Shown piece after piece: positions 52,269 to 61,415 of a stretch of 64,000 nucleotides of DNA. The position numbers and the translations under genes were made by a program. This DNA comes from an uncultured Flavobacteriaceae bacterium (lineage in GTDB: Bacteria > Bacteroidota > Bacteroidia > Flavobacteriales > Flavobacteriaceae), in NCBI GenBank assembly GCA_947500385.1, contig CANMSA010000001.1, positions 124,001-188,000 on the forward strand. The letters run 5' to 3'. Numbering within the stretch: position 1 is the first letter of the stretch; the number at the start of each line of letters is the position of its first letter. A model generated the notes under the pieces. The model did no database searches, was not told the origin of the DNA, and saw only the letters and a program-made list of their open reading frames with translations.

Positions 52269-53312
52269 TTGGCCAAAAGAACAAACATTGACGCTGCGAA
52301 CAGTTCCAAGATCCAGGACAAACGAAAGCATGTCCCTAGCGAACAGGAACTCTTTGCCGGTATACAATCGGGAAACAAGGCACGATTGGCCCAAGCCATA
52401 ACCCTTGTGGAGAGCACCAAACTTGCCGATGCCCAGAAGGCACAGCAATTGTTGGAGCAATGTCTACTGCGTAAGAATCGGTCCGTTCGCATTGGTATTA
52501 CCGGGGTTCCCGGTGTGGGTAAAAGTACGTTCGTAGAGACCTTGGGCAAGCAGCTCATCGCCTTTGATAGAAAGGTGGCCGTGCTGGCCGTGGACCCAAC
52601 CAGTAGTAAGAACAAAGGGAGTATTCTAGGGGATAAAACCCGAATGACCGAATTAAGTAGGGATGCAAATGCCTTTGTTCGCCCCTCGCCCTCGGGTAAA
52701 TCTCTGGGAGGGGTCGCCCAAAAAACGCGTGAAACCATTATACTGTGCGAAGCTGCAGGCTATGATGTGGTACTGGTCGAAACGGTCGGGGTGGGCCAGA
52801 GCGAAACCGCCGTACATGGCATGGTCGATTTTTTTCTTCTTTTAAAACTTTCGGGAGCGGGAGATGAACTGCAAGGTATTAAACGCGGTATCATTGAAAT
52901 GGCAGATGCCATCGTGATTAACAAGGCCGATGGCGATAATGTAAAAAAAGCAAAACTGGCGGAGGTAGATTTTAAAAGGGCCCTGCAATTGTATCCCCCA
53001 AAAGAAAATGGTTGGTTGCCGGTAGTGCGCTCCTGTTCCGCCTTAGAGAATACGGGTATTAAAGAAGTGTGGGAAGTGATCGCGGAGTACTTGGAAGAAG
53101 CGACCGATAGTGGCTACCTTCTTGAGAAACGAAGGCGGCAAAATAAATATTGGTTGTTACAGACCATTGAAGAACGTTTAAAGACGGACTTCTTTAACCA
53201 TTCGGAAATCAAACAGCAACTAACCCTTGTTACCGAAAAAGTCATGCGAAACGAAACATCGCCCTTTAGGGCAGCAGAGGAATTATTGCAACACTGGAAA
53301 GACCAAGGATAG
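52269..53312 (+). CDS. meaB: MeaB/ArgK-type P-loop GTPase (methylmalonyl-CoA mutase chaperone)
   Basis: A 347-aa G3E-type GTPase. Walker A GVPGVGKST, then AVDPTSSKNKGSILGDKTRM, the switch-like SPSGKSLGGVAQKTRE, ETVGVGQSETAVHGMVD, and NKADGDN (base recognition). The start is the TTG at 52269 (MAKRTNIDAAN), just after the preceding stop; a longer in-frame start at 52227 would overlap DUF2911. MeaB protects and loads the B12-dependent methylmalonyl-CoA mutase, which is not in the window. Confidence 0.9.
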   Translation: MAKRTNIDAANSSKIQDKRKHVPSEQELFAGIQSGNKARLAQAITLVESTKLADAQKAQQLLEQCLLRKNRSVRIGITGVPGVGKSTFVETLGKQLIAFDRKVAVLAVDPTSSKNKGSILGDKTRMTELSRDANAFVRPSPSGKSLGGVAQKTRETIILCEAAGYDVVLVETVGVGQSETAVHGMVDFFLLLKLSGAGDELQGIKRGIIEMADAIVINKADGDNVKKAKLAEVDFKRALQLYPPKENGWLPVVRSCSALENTGIKEVWEVIAEYLEEATDSGYLLEKRRRQNKYWLLQTIEERLKTDFFNHSEIKQQLTLVTEKVMRNETSPFRAAEELLQHWKDQG

Positions 53313-53386
53313 CCTTCGCAATAAACAATCCCAACGTCCCCCTGCCATGTGCCAAAATCTGCCGCGTTTCCCTAAAATAAAAAACA

Positions 53387-53394
53387 TAACTTTG
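53387..53394 (+). promoter_or_regulatory. -7 box of GT2 gene
   Basis: An exact TAACTTTG, 22 bases before the ATG at 53416; the upstream element is weak (GTTTCCC near 53366). Confidence 0.45.
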
Positions 53395-53415
53395 CCGCCA
53401 TATTAAAACCAGTTC

Positions 53416-54375
53416 ATGAACCTTGTCACCAGCGAACGCTTATCGATTGTAGTACCCTTGTACAATGAGGAAGACAATGTGGTATTGCTTACCGAGAAAA
53501 TTCACGAAAGCCTTGAAGGGTATCACTACGAGATTATTTACATTGACGACTTCTCAAAAGATACGACCCGTAAAAAGGTGAAGGCCATGAAAGACCCCAA
53601 GGTGCATCTAATTGAACTCAAAAAGAACTATGGCCAAAGTCTCGCTTTGGCGGCGGGTATCGATCACGCCAGTGGCGAGTACATTATTACTATGGATGGG
53701 GATTTACAAAACGACCCCAGTGACATCACCCATATGTTAGCGCATGTTGTAAATGACGACTATGATGTGGTAACCGGTATTCGTAAGAAAAGAAAAGATT
53801 CGTTTGTCAAAACAATTCCCTCTAAAATTGCCAATTTTTTGGTGCGCCGAGTAACCTCGATGGATATTAAGGACAACGGGTGTGCCCTAAAAGTATTTAC
53901 AAAAGACATCGCCAAAGAATTGAACCTTTATGGGGAAATGCATCGTTTTATCAACCTTCTTGCGTACTTGGAAGGGGCGCAGATAAAACAAGTACCGGTC
54001 AAACACCACGCGCGCCATTCGGGCGTTTCCAAATACGGTCTTGAACGGGTGTTCAAAGTGGTGGCCGATATGATGCTATTACTCTTTATACGCAAATATT
54101 TTCAGCGCCCCATTCATCTCTTCGGAATTTTTGGTTTCTTATTGATCTTGGTAGGTGTTTTGATCAATTTTTACCTATTGTTCGTAAAGTTTTACTTCGG
54201 ACAGGATATCGGTACCAGACCGTTGTTGATTTTTGGTCTTATGTTTATTTTGGCCGGCATACAACTGTTCACCATAGGGATTGTAATGGAGCTCCTGATA
54301 CGTACCTATTATGAATCACAGAACAAACGTCCCTATAGGGTCAAAAAAGTGACCGTCGGTGGCAGTGCGGCGTAA
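53416..54375 (+). CDS. GT2 glycosyltransferase with C-terminal membrane helices (ArnC/GtrB/DPM1 type)
   Basis: A 319-aa protein. GT-A fold with VPLYNEEDNVVLL, IYIDDFSKDTTR, then ITMDGDLQNDPSD (the DxD metal site), and GYLEGAQ-like acceptor loop; about 215-300 are two helices (LFGIFGFLLILVGVLINFYL, FGLMFILAGIQLFTIGIVMEL). This is the class that transfers a sugar to an undecaprenyl or dolichyl phosphate carrier. It overlaps the UPF0104 gene by 17 bases, so the pair is co-translated; the sugar is not known. Confidence 0.85.
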   Translation: MNLVTSERLSIVVPLYNEEDNVVLLTEKIHESLEGYHYEIIYIDDFSKDTTRKKVKAMKDPKVHLIELKKNYGQSLALAAGIDHASGEYIITMDGDLQNDPSDITHMLAHVVNDDYDVVTGIRKKRKDSFVKTIPSKIANFLVRRVTSMDIKDNGCALKVFTKDIAKELNLYGEMHRFINLLAYLEGAQIKQVPVKHHARHSGVSKYGLERVFKVVADMMLLLFIRKYFQRPIHLFGIFGFLLILVGVLINFYLLFVKFYFGQDIGTRPLLIFGLMFILAGIQLFTIGIVMELLIRTYYESQNKRPYRVKKVTVGGSAA

Positions 54376-55231
54376 ACATCTTTTTACCTTATTGAAGCTG
54401 GTCATCAGTGCCGCCTTGATATACTTCATATTTACCAAAATTTCCTTCAGCACGGTGGTGGGCACCCTTAAAAGCAGTAGACCTCTGTATCTATTCTTGG
54501 CCGTTGTACTCTTTGTCATTTCCAAAATACTAGCTGCTTTTCGTCTGAACGGCTACTTTCATCAACTACAACTTTTTTTGACACAGAAAAGCAACCTGAA
54601 ACTGTATCTCTTGGGGATGTTCTATAACCTTTTTCTACCCGGAGGCATCGGTGGCGATGCGTACAAGGGGTATGTAATACAGAAAAAATTCGATATCAAA
54701 ACCAAGAAGGTAATTTCTGTTTTACTATTAGATCGTCTTAGCGGCTTACTGCTGCTCTTCGTATACGCCTGTTTTTTGGCCCTGCTTTTAAACAGTGCAG
54801 AACTCCTTCGTTTCAAATGGCTTATTGGGAGCGCAGGGTTGCTTTCAATTGTTTTTTTTTGGTGGTTGAACCGTACTTTTTTCAAGGACACCATGGCAGT
54901 GTTTTGGCAATCCGCAGGCTATTCCGCCCTGGTACAGTTGGCACAGTTGGCGAGTGTGTTCTTCATCCTCAAAGCCTTGTCCGTATCGGTGTACACCATT
55001 GGCTATTTATTCATCTTCCTTATTTCTTCCATTGTAGCCGTAATACCTTTGACGATTGGAGGGTTGGGAAGTCGCGAACTTACTTTTTTCTATGGAGCGG
55101 AGTTATTGGGGCTAGATGAAGGCAGTTCTTTCAGCATTAGCGTTGCCTTTTTTATGATTACGGCCTTCGTATCGCTCTTTGGTCTGTGGTACCATTTAAA
55201 AAAACCGGCAATAGAAGTGTATAAGGGATAG
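54359..55231 (+). CDS. UPF0104 / lysylphosphatidylglycerol synthase TM-domain protein
   Basis: A 290-aa polytopic protein with about eight helices. FYNLFLPGGIGGDAYKGYVI and VIPLTIGGLGSRELTFF are the typical UPF0104 signatures. This domain is the flippase-like membrane part of MprF and of stand-alone flippase relatives. No synthetase domain is attached. Start GTG at 54359 inside the GT2 gene. Context (glycosyltransferase upstream) suggests envelope glycan or lipid modification. Confidence 0.8.
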   Translation: MAVRRKHLFTLLKLVISAALIYFIFTKISFSTVVGTLKSSRPLYLFLAVVLFVISKILAAFRLNGYFHQLQLFLTQKSNLKLYLLGMFYNLFLPGGIGGDAYKGYVIQKKFDIKTKKVISVLLLDRLSGLLLLFVYACFLALLLNSAELLRFKWLIGSAGLLSIVFFWWLNRTFFKDTMAVFWQSAGYSALVQLAQLASVFFILKALSVSVYTIGYLFIFLISSIVAVIPLTIGGLGSRELTFFYGAELLGLDEGSSFSISVAFFMITAFVSLFGLWYHLKKPAIEVYKG

Positions 55232-55450
55232 TGTCGGGACTGAGGCAAAGACGGTGAAAGCGGAATCAAATCCTATTTTCGATTACCAGCCGGGGCAAAA
55301 AAACTTTTTGGTCGGTTTTACTTTTTTCTTATCAAGAAACAATTTTGCCATACATTTTGGTACAAAGGTCAAAATACATCTTCATCAAAGTCATTATTGT
55401 AACTCGTTTTTATTGCTCTTATCTTAATACACTAAAAAAAGGCAAACCCA

Positions 55451-57109
55451 CTAATAAATGTGGATCAGGTGCATTTTTTCGACCACCTTGTTTCGGGTAG
55501 AAGGGTCCAAGAACTTTCCTTGCAAGCGGGTAATTCTAAAGTGGTCTTCGCTGAACTGTTGGTCCCAGTCAAACCCCATATTGTTCAATTCCCGTAGCTC
55601 TATATCCGTAGCATACACCCAAATATTTTTCTTATCCATAATTCCCGCTATAGAGGAGATATGCACGGGGTGCTTGTTATAAAAATCCAAGGACCACGTA
55701 TGGCGTGCGGATAGTTTGTATATTTTATCGACCGGGATATCGTTTTCGGCCACCACCTGTGCCATTTCGCTCCCCGCCTGATACTTCAGTAACGAAGGAT
55801 AGAAATGCGCATTCAGTACCACATTCAACAATAGCGAGGCATACGCCGCGATAGTAATGATCCTCAGATAGTAGGCCTCTCTTTTCAAACAAAAATAGAT
55901 GATGAGCAGAAAAGAGGCGAACAGGCCCATGGAAGCAAAGATACTCTTGAACTTAAACACGAAGAAACAAATCAATACGGTCGCAATGAATACAATGCTC
56001 AATACAACATACTGCATTCCCAGGAGAAACTTGATCGTTTTCTTTTTTTCATACCTGTACAGACTATAAAGGTAAGAAGCGGTCAACACCGAAAAAAGTG
56101 GCATGGTAATATTCAAATAGTGGGGTAGCTTGAACTGCGCAAAACTAATGGTAATGAAAATCAGCACAATCCCTCCCAACGTCAGAAACTCATAGGTAGG
56201 GCGGTAGGCAAACTTTAACTTATAAAACGTTTTGACCCTGCTTGCCATTGCCATAATTCCTGCGATGGTCCATGGTAAGAATACCCATAGAAACGTATGA
56301 AAGAAAAACAGGTAATCACTGCTGTTCTTGCCCAGCCCCTGCCCGCTCATTCGTTCAAAACTTTGTTCCCAAAAAATGAACAATAGTCCGGTGCGCCCAC
56401 CCTTTCCCCGAATAACCTTTTCAGGATGCAGATCAAATTGATGGTAATAGGCATACAACATCGGAAGGATGGTTATGGCGAAAACAAGCAATGCAATCAA
56501 CACCTTCCAGTGAAACAAGGCCGCCCACTTTCGGGTATAGGCCAGATGGCAAAGCAAAGGAAAACCAATAACCAACAAGGCAATCTGTCCCTTGGTCGAA
56601 AAAGCGATTCCGGCGCCGAACGCTCCCAAGAGCAATGGCAGCAACTTCTTTTTTTCAACATAGGTAGCCAACTGCCAGATGGCAAAAATGGCAAAACCGG
56701 TAAGCACCGCATCGGTACGCACATCGATCACCGAAAGGACGATCGTCTGTGCCGTGAGAAATATAAGGGCCGCTAGCTTCCCCGTATCTTTGTTATATAA
56801 TAATTTCCCTAGACCATAACAGCTATAGCCCGCCAAAAAGGTGGATAAGATCGCAGGAATGCGATACGCCCAATCGAACAGGCCAAAAATTTTAAAGGAG
56901 AGTGCCGCCAACCAATAATGCATATGGGGCTTATCCAGGTACTCCTCCGGACCTTTGAAAAGGTTTAAAAAGTCGTTTTCCTGCACCATTCTCATGGCCA
57001 TTGTGGCAAATTGGGCCGAGTCGTTCTCGAAGAGGGTAGCAAACATTCCCACGACGTAGACCAAGACCACAAGTAACAGTAAAAACCAGTACCTTCTATT
57101 CGAAATCAT
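55451..57109 (-). CDS. GT39-family membrane glycosyltransferase (ArnT-like)
   Basis: A 552-aa polytopic protein. The start at 57109 (MISNRRYWFLLLLVVLVYV) was chosen over an upstream in-frame ATG at 57160. The first periplasmic loop has the family acidic site (ATLFENDSAQFATMAMRM), followed by KPHMHYWLAALSFKIFGL and about 10 helices. PMT/ArnT enzymes transfer a sugar from a lipid carrier to protein or lipid A. The last ~100 residues form a soluble tail. Overlaps the PAP2 gene by 14 bases. Confidence 0.8.
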   Translation of the reverse strand: MISNRRYWFLLLLVVLVYVVGMFATLFENDSAQFATMAMRMVQENDFLNLFKGPEEYLDKPHMHYWLAALSFKIFGLFDWAYRIPAILSTFLAGYSCYGLGKLLYNKDTGKLAALIFLTAQTIVLSVIDVRTDAVLTGFAIFAIWQLATYVEKKKLLPLLLGAFGAGIAFSTKGQIALLVIGFPLLCHLAYTRKWAALFHWKVLIALLVFAITILPMLYAYYHQFDLHPEKVIRGKGGRTGLLFIFWEQSFERMSGQGLGKNSSDYLFFFHTFLWVFLPWTIAGIMAMASRVKTFYKLKFAYRPTYEFLTLGGIVLIFITISFAQFKLPHYLNITMPLFSVLTASYLYSLYRYEKKKTIKFLLGMQYVVLSIVFIATVLICFFVFKFKSIFASMGLFASFLLIIYFCLKREAYYLRIITIAAYASLLLNVVLNAHFYPSLLKYQAGSEMAQVVAENDIPVDKIYKLSARHTWSLDFYNKHPVHISSIAGIMDKKNIWVYATDIELRELNNMGFDWDQQFSEDHFRITRLQGKFLDPSTRNKVVEKMHLIHIY

Positions 57110-57680
57110 AAGGAATTCTGTGCAGTGCAAATATATACAACTTTGCAAAGATCCATCCAAAAATTGTCCCTATTACCATTCCCGTGAGGACATCCAATGG
57201 AAAATGTACCCCGATATAAATCCTACTGTAGCCCACCAAAAATGCCCATGGCACTATAAGAATCCAGAGATAGCGATATGTGGATCGCAGCAAAATACTA
57301 AAGAAAACTGCCACAGCCATTGTGTTCCCGGCATGGGCGGAAAAATAACCGTATGTACCCCCGCAGTATCCTTTTACCAAACGCATCGCCCCACTCAAGT
57401 CATCATCATAACAAGGTCTTAAGCGCTGAAAACCATCCTTAAAAAAATTGGCAAGTTGATCGGTCACCACAATGGTAAGTGCTACGGTAACAAGCAGTAC
57501 TATTAGTTTTTTGACCCCCAACGCCCTATAGCCGAGGAACAATAACAGCACATATACCAGCAATGAGATAAAACCTACCTTATTGGTCAGGAGCATCCAA
57601 AAAGCATCCCAAGTAGTAGACCCTGCATTGTTAAGCAGCAAAAAAAGCTCCTTGTCGTACTGTAGAAGTTGTTCTAACAT
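57096..57680 (-). CDS. PAP2-family phosphatase
   Basis: A 194-aa membrane protein with five or six helices. The phosphatase motifs: KDGFQRLRPC, FSAHAGNTMAV (the second motif, with an Ala/His variant of PSGH), and SRIYIGVHFPLDV (third). PAP2 enzymes remove phosphate from lipid carriers, phosphatidic acid or lipid A. It lies between the 75-aa gene (5-base gap) and the GT39 gene (14-base overlap). Confidence 0.85.
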   Translation of the reverse strand: MLEQLLQYDKELFLLLNNAGSTTWDAFWMLLTNKVGFISLLVYVLLLFLGYRALGVKKLIVLLVTVALTIVVTDQLANFFKDGFQRLRPCYDDDLSGAMRLVKGYCGGTYGYFSAHAGNTMAVAVFFSILLRSTYRYLWILIVPWAFLVGYSRIYIGVHFPLDVLTGMVIGTIFGWIFAKLYIFALHRIPYDFE

Positions 57681-57685
57681 CCTTT

Positions 57686-57913
57686 TTATTCTTCGTACCG
57701 GGCGACCTCCCGATCATAGAAATCGGTCGCTTGTTGTATGAGGTTTTCCGCTTCCGTCTCCAGTTCTTTTTCATCTTCAGTTGTAAAATCTTCCAGCCAT
57801 TCTACCGAATCGTTTTCAAGATTTATGATAAAGCGCGGATACTCGGTATGAATGATAAAAATAGCCGTCGGAAAATCAGTATTATCGCCCAACAAAAATT
57901 TAGGTATTTCCAT
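57686..57913 (-). CDS. Conserved small acidic protein
   Basis: A 75-aa soluble protein with no signal. Sequence features: FIIHTEYPRFIINLENDSVE, then an acidic helix (EDEKELETEAENLIQQATDF). Not recognised. It lies between MATE and PAP2 genes with 14- and 5-base gaps, so it is expressed with them; such small proteins are often conserved in Flavobacteria. Confidence 0.7.
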   Translation of the reverse strand: MEIPKFLLGDNTDFPTAIFIIHTEYPRFIINLENDSVEWLEDFTTEDEKELETEAENLIQQATDFYDREVARYEE

Positions 57914-57927
57914 AGTTTGTTTTGATA

Positions 57928-59304
57928 TTATGCGTGCTTTGTAGCAATCAGTTTTTTGGTCAAATAGTTAAATCGAAGATACAACATAAAGGCGGAGGCT
58001 GTAAGGCCCGCTAACAACCCTACCCATATCCCAGTACTCTTCAATTCGGTATGAAGCCCCAAATAATAACTGATCGGAAAACCGATCAACCAATAGGCAA
58101 TAAAGGTTATTACGGTCGGGATCTTCACATCTTGCAAGCCTCTCAAAGCTCCCAGGACCACCACTTGGATCCCGTCGCTGATCTGAAAGAACGCCGCTAT
58201 CAACAACAATTGTGCGGCCAAGAAAATTACTTCGGCATTATCGGTCATGTTCAAGGTATCGTTTACATCTAGATATACTGTGGGGAACCAGTTTCTAAAA
58301 ATCAAGAAAAGCGCGGCAAACACGATTTCGACCAAAAAGGTGAGAAAAAAAATAGACTGTGCAATGCGCCGCAATTCCTTAAAATTTTGGAGTCCTTTTT
58401 GATTCCCGACGCGGATCATGGCGGCGACCCCTAGCCCCATGCCGAACATAAAGGTCATACTACTCAGGTTCAGCGCGATTTGGTTTGCCGCTTGGGTGTT
58501 CTTCCCTAAAACTCCGCTTAGCAATATAGCGGCCGTAAAAATGGCAACCTCAAAAAACATTTGTAGTGCCGAAGGGAAACCAAGGCCCACAATCTTCTTC
58601 ATCACCTTTTTCTCGATCGTCTTAAAATCAAAACCAGTTACATAACTTCGAAACTTCTGTTGGCCCCGCAGTAAAAACCAAATGTAAACGACCATCAAAA
58701 TACGGGATATAAGCGTGCCTATGGCCGCTCCTACAATTCCCATCTTTGGAAAGCCAAGCGAACCAAATATTAACAAGTAATTTAAAATGATATTTACAAT
58801 GTTTGCAATCACCGTGGCATACATAGGGTACCGAGTCTGGGACAAGCCCTCCGAAAACTGTTTGAATGCTTGAAAAATAATTAAGGGGATAAGCGAAAAC
58901 GCCACAATTTCAAAATATGGGATCGCCAAGGCAACCACTTCTTCTGGCTGTCGCATATATTTTAAAAAAGGCTTACAAAGCATAAGCGTCGCAAAAAGGG
59001 CAAGCCCCAGACCCGTACAAAGGACCAACCCATGCTTGAGTGCACTTTTCGCACCCTGGGGATTCTCGGCACTATCGGCTTCCGCAACCAAAGGGGTGAT
59101 GGCCGTTGAAAAACCAATACCCAAAGACATGGCGATAAAAACAAAGGCATTTCCCAAGGATACCGCCGCCAGTTCGGCCGTTCCCAATTGGCCCACCATA
59201 ATGTTATCGGCAAAGCCCACAAAGGTATGCCCTAGCATACCCATGATTACGGGAACTGCCAATTTGGTATTGTACTTAAATTCGCTGGTGTATTTTTCTA
59301 ACAA
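57928..59304 (-). CDS. MATE-family efflux transporter
   Basis: A 458-aa protein with 12 helices in two halves. The first half has LAVPVIMGMLGHTFVGFADNI and GTAELAAVSLGNAFV; the second has ALQMFFEVAIFTAAILLSG. The start is TTG at 59304, as no ATG lies nearby. NorM/DinF-type exporters use Na+ or H+ to expel drugs and metabolites. It starts 43 bases downstream of the 358-aa gene and probably shares its transcript. Confidence 0.9.
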   Translation of the reverse strand: MLEKYTSEFKYNTKLAVPVIMGMLGHTFVGFADNIMVGQLGTAELAAVSLGNAFVFIAMSLGIGFSTAITPLVAEADSAENPQGAKSALKHGLVLCTGLGLALFATLMLCKPFLKYMRQPEEVVALAIPYFEIVAFSLIPLIIFQAFKQFSEGLSQTRYPMYATVIANIVNIILNYLLIFGSLGFPKMGIVGAAIGTLISRILMVVYIWFLLRGQQKFRSYVTGFDFKTIEKKVMKKIVGLGFPSALQMFFEVAIFTAAILLSGVLGKNTQAANQIALNLSSMTFMFGMGLGVAAMIRVGNQKGLQNFKELRRIAQSIFFLTFLVEIVFAALFLIFRNWFPTVYLDVNDTLNMTDNAEVIFLAAQLLLIAAFFQISDGIQVVVLGALRGLQDVKIPTVITFIAYWLIGFPISYYLGLHTELKSTGIWVGLLAGLTASAFMLYLRFNYLTKKLIATKHA

Positions 59305-59347
59305 GACCTACTGCTTAACAATCGTTTCAAGAAAGAGGTTCAATGCG

Positions 59348-60424
59348 CTAAAACTTCCGTTCAATAATTTGTTTCATACTCACATCTTCATAATTACGCT
59401 TTACGAAATCGAGCCCCAAATCCAACACCTCGCCCATTTTGGTGCACTTTTTAAAGTCCATGTCGAGCGTGAGGTCATAAATTTGATCTTTCAGGGATTC
59501 GATATTTTCGGGAATGGAAATAGTATCCTGTTTGCAAATTTCGCGAAGATTTTTAATGCGTGCCCCTGAACTGAGAATTCTTTTTGCAACAATTGATCGT
59601 TCCTCCACCTTGTACTGATCTACCGAGTGTTTTTGCAACCTGGAACGCACCAATTCGACCATTTGATAATTTTCCTTGAAGAATTGAGGCCGGTAGACTT
59701 TTAGTTTCCCCTCGAAGCATTGCTGGTCAAAATCGATGGCCCGAATGCGGTAGACGACCTGATCAAAATCGTGCACCGGCACGATCACATAATTATAAGA
59801 ACGCATATCACCCAACAAACGAATCATACAACGTTCATTGAATTTCACGAACTCTTTCGCCAGCTGCGCCTTTTCGGGTTCTGTGCATTTGGGAAGAAAG
59901 TCCTTGATAAAAACATCTCCGGGTATGCCCGCAATATGCTCCTCGATCAAGGTATCCTTATAGACCAAAAAGTTCAGGTTGTAAGGAGACAGCATATGTT
60001 CCAACTCCAACCCGTACACCCTTGAAGCATCTGTTTTTTTTACATAGAAATAAGTGAAGTTATCATTCAGGATATTTCGCACTTTTATGCGAAACGGCTT
60101 TGAATTCCCGAAAGTGCAGTAGTCTACCGCATCGACGTTCAAATAGGGATTAATGCTATTGCTCCCGTCGGAATGCAAGATAGAATATACCTCCTTTAGG
60201 CTCTTGTCGATCTCATTACGATCAAATTCCGAATAGTACACCCGCACCCAAAGGGTATCTACATCATCGGCATCATATACGACCACAGAACCTGAAAATC
60301 GGAGTAAATCCTCGTAAAATATAGGGATTTCGATCTTCCGGCTGTATTTTTCCAAATACCCATCGAGTGCATCACCCACCGGGTAGGCGGGCTTTTTCTT
60401 GGACATCAACTTTTCGTCAGACAT
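59348..60424 (-). CDS. Conserved protein of unknown function with kinase-like catalytic loop
   Basis: A 358-aa soluble protein, not recognised. The N-terminal ~120 residues have strand-rich pieces (SGSVVVYDADDVDTLWVRVY). The middle has RLLGDMRSYNYVIVPV, then YRIRAIDFDQQCFEG, which loosely resembles the catalytic loop (GDxxxxN) and metal site (DFD) of aminoglycoside-phosphotransferase or protein-kinase folds. The C-terminal helices are Lys/Glu-rich. First gene of a minus-strand run: this gene, MATE, 75-aa, PAP2, GT39. No function claimed. Confidence 0.65.
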   Translation of the reverse strand: MSDEKLMSKKKPAYPVGDALDGYLEKYSRKIEIPIFYEDLLRFSGSVVVYDADDVDTLWVRVYYSEFDRNEIDKSLKEVYSILHSDGSNSINPYLNVDAVDYCTFGNSKPFRIKVRNILNDNFTYFYVKKTDASRVYGLELEHMLSPYNLNFLVYKDTLIEEHIAGIPGDVFIKDFLPKCTEPEKAQLAKEFVKFNERCMIRLLGDMRSYNYVIVPVHDFDQVVYRIRAIDFDQQCFEGKLKVYRPQFFKENYQMVELVRSRLQKHSVDQYKVEERSIVAKRILSSGARIKNLREICKQDTISIPENIESLKDQIYDLTLDMDFKKCTKMGEVLDLGLDFVKRNYEDVSMKQIIERKF

Positions 60425-60443
60425 ATTCTTCCCATATTTGTAA

Positions 60444-60477
60444 CAAATCTAAGCTTTCTTCGTCAAGTTAGCAGCAA
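60444..60477 (-). promoter_or_regulatory. Promoter of the 358-aa gene operon
   Basis: On the minus strand, TTG (60477-60475), a 23-base spacer and an exact TAGATTTG (60451-60444) lie 20 bases before the ATG. The divergent ABC gene starts 20 bases beyond. Confidence 0.55.
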
Positions 60478-60497
60478 CCTTTTAAACCCAACTAATT

Positions 60498-61400
60498 TTG
60501 GAAACAATTCTTACTGTAAACAATCTGACCAAAAAATTTGGATCGCTTACCGCGGTAAAAGACCTATCCTTTCAGATAGAAAAAGGGAATGTTTATGGTA
60601 TCCTGGGCCCGAACGGTAGTGGAAAGTCGACCACCTTGGGCATTGTCTTGAACGTAGTGAACCGCACCGCAGGTGATTTTTCCTGGTTCGACGGTACCAC
60701 CTCTACCCACCATGCGTTGAAAAAAGTGGGTGCCATTATTGAAAGACCCAATTTCTACCCCTACATGACGGCGATTCAAAACCTGAAGCTGGTTTGTAAA
60801 ATCAAGGAGGTCCCCAACGATAAAATTGAAGAAAAATTAGAATTGGTAGGCCTTTTGGACCGCAAGGAAAGTAAGTTCCGTACCTATTCCCTTGGTATGA
60901 AGCAGCGCTTGGCCATTGCCTCTGCACTGCTCAACGATCCCGAGATTCTCATCTTGGATGAACCTACCAATGGCCTGGACCCTCAGGGAATTCATCAAAT
61001 TCGTGAAATCATTAAAAAAATTGCGGCCAAAGGCACCACGATCTTGCTTGCCTCCCATTTGCTGGACGAAGTTGAAAAAGTTTGCAGCCACGTGGTAATC
61101 CTACGAAAAGGAGTAAAACTTTATTCGGGAACGGTCGACGGCATGCTGGCCAGCCACGGTTTCTTTGAACTCAAAACCGCGCAGGCTGCCGAACTGGTCG
61201 ATTATCTTACGGGAAATGCCAGTTTCGGGGAAGTGAAACAAGAAAACGGATTGGTTACCGCCTTTCTGAAGGAAGAAATGATGGCAGAAGCACTGAACAA
61301 AACCCTTTTCGAAAAGGGCATCTTTCTCTCTCATCTCGTTAAACGAAAAGAAAGCCTCGAAGAACAGTTCTTAACGTTGACCAAAAACAAAACTAACTAA
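60498..61400 (+). CDS. ABC transporter ATP-binding protein
   Basis: A 300-aa ATPase: Walker A GPNGSGKST, Q-loop region IIERPNFYPYMTAIQNL, signature YSLGMKQRLAIA, Walker B ILILDEPTNGLDP and H-loop LASHLLDEVE. Followed by a C-terminal ~80-residue extension seen in the CcmA/NatA-like branch. Start TTG at 60498. Pairs with the permease 15 bases downstream. Typical substrates are antibiotics, lipids or Na+; not determined here. Confidence 0.9.
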   Translation: METILTVNNLTKKFGSLTAVKDLSFQIEKGNVYGILGPNGSGKSTTLGIVLNVVNRTAGDFSWFDGTTSTHHALKKVGAIIERPNFYPYMTAIQNLKLVCKIKEVPNDKIEEKLELVGLLDRKESKFRTYSLGMKQRLAIASALLNDPEILILDEPTNGLDPQGIHQIREIIKKIAAKGTTILLASHLLDEVEKVCSHVVILRKGVKLYSGTVDGMLASHGFFELKTAQAAELVDYLTGNASFGEVKQENGLVTAFLKEEMMAEALNKTLFEKGIFLSHLVKRKESLEEQFLTLTKNKTN

Positions 61401-61415
61401 GCACCCGACCGCAGC

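Noticed and set aside
60493-60500. TAATTTTG as a promoter of the ABC pair
   Set aside because: It overlaps the TTG start codon, so the predicted transcript would begin within the gene; probably coincidence.
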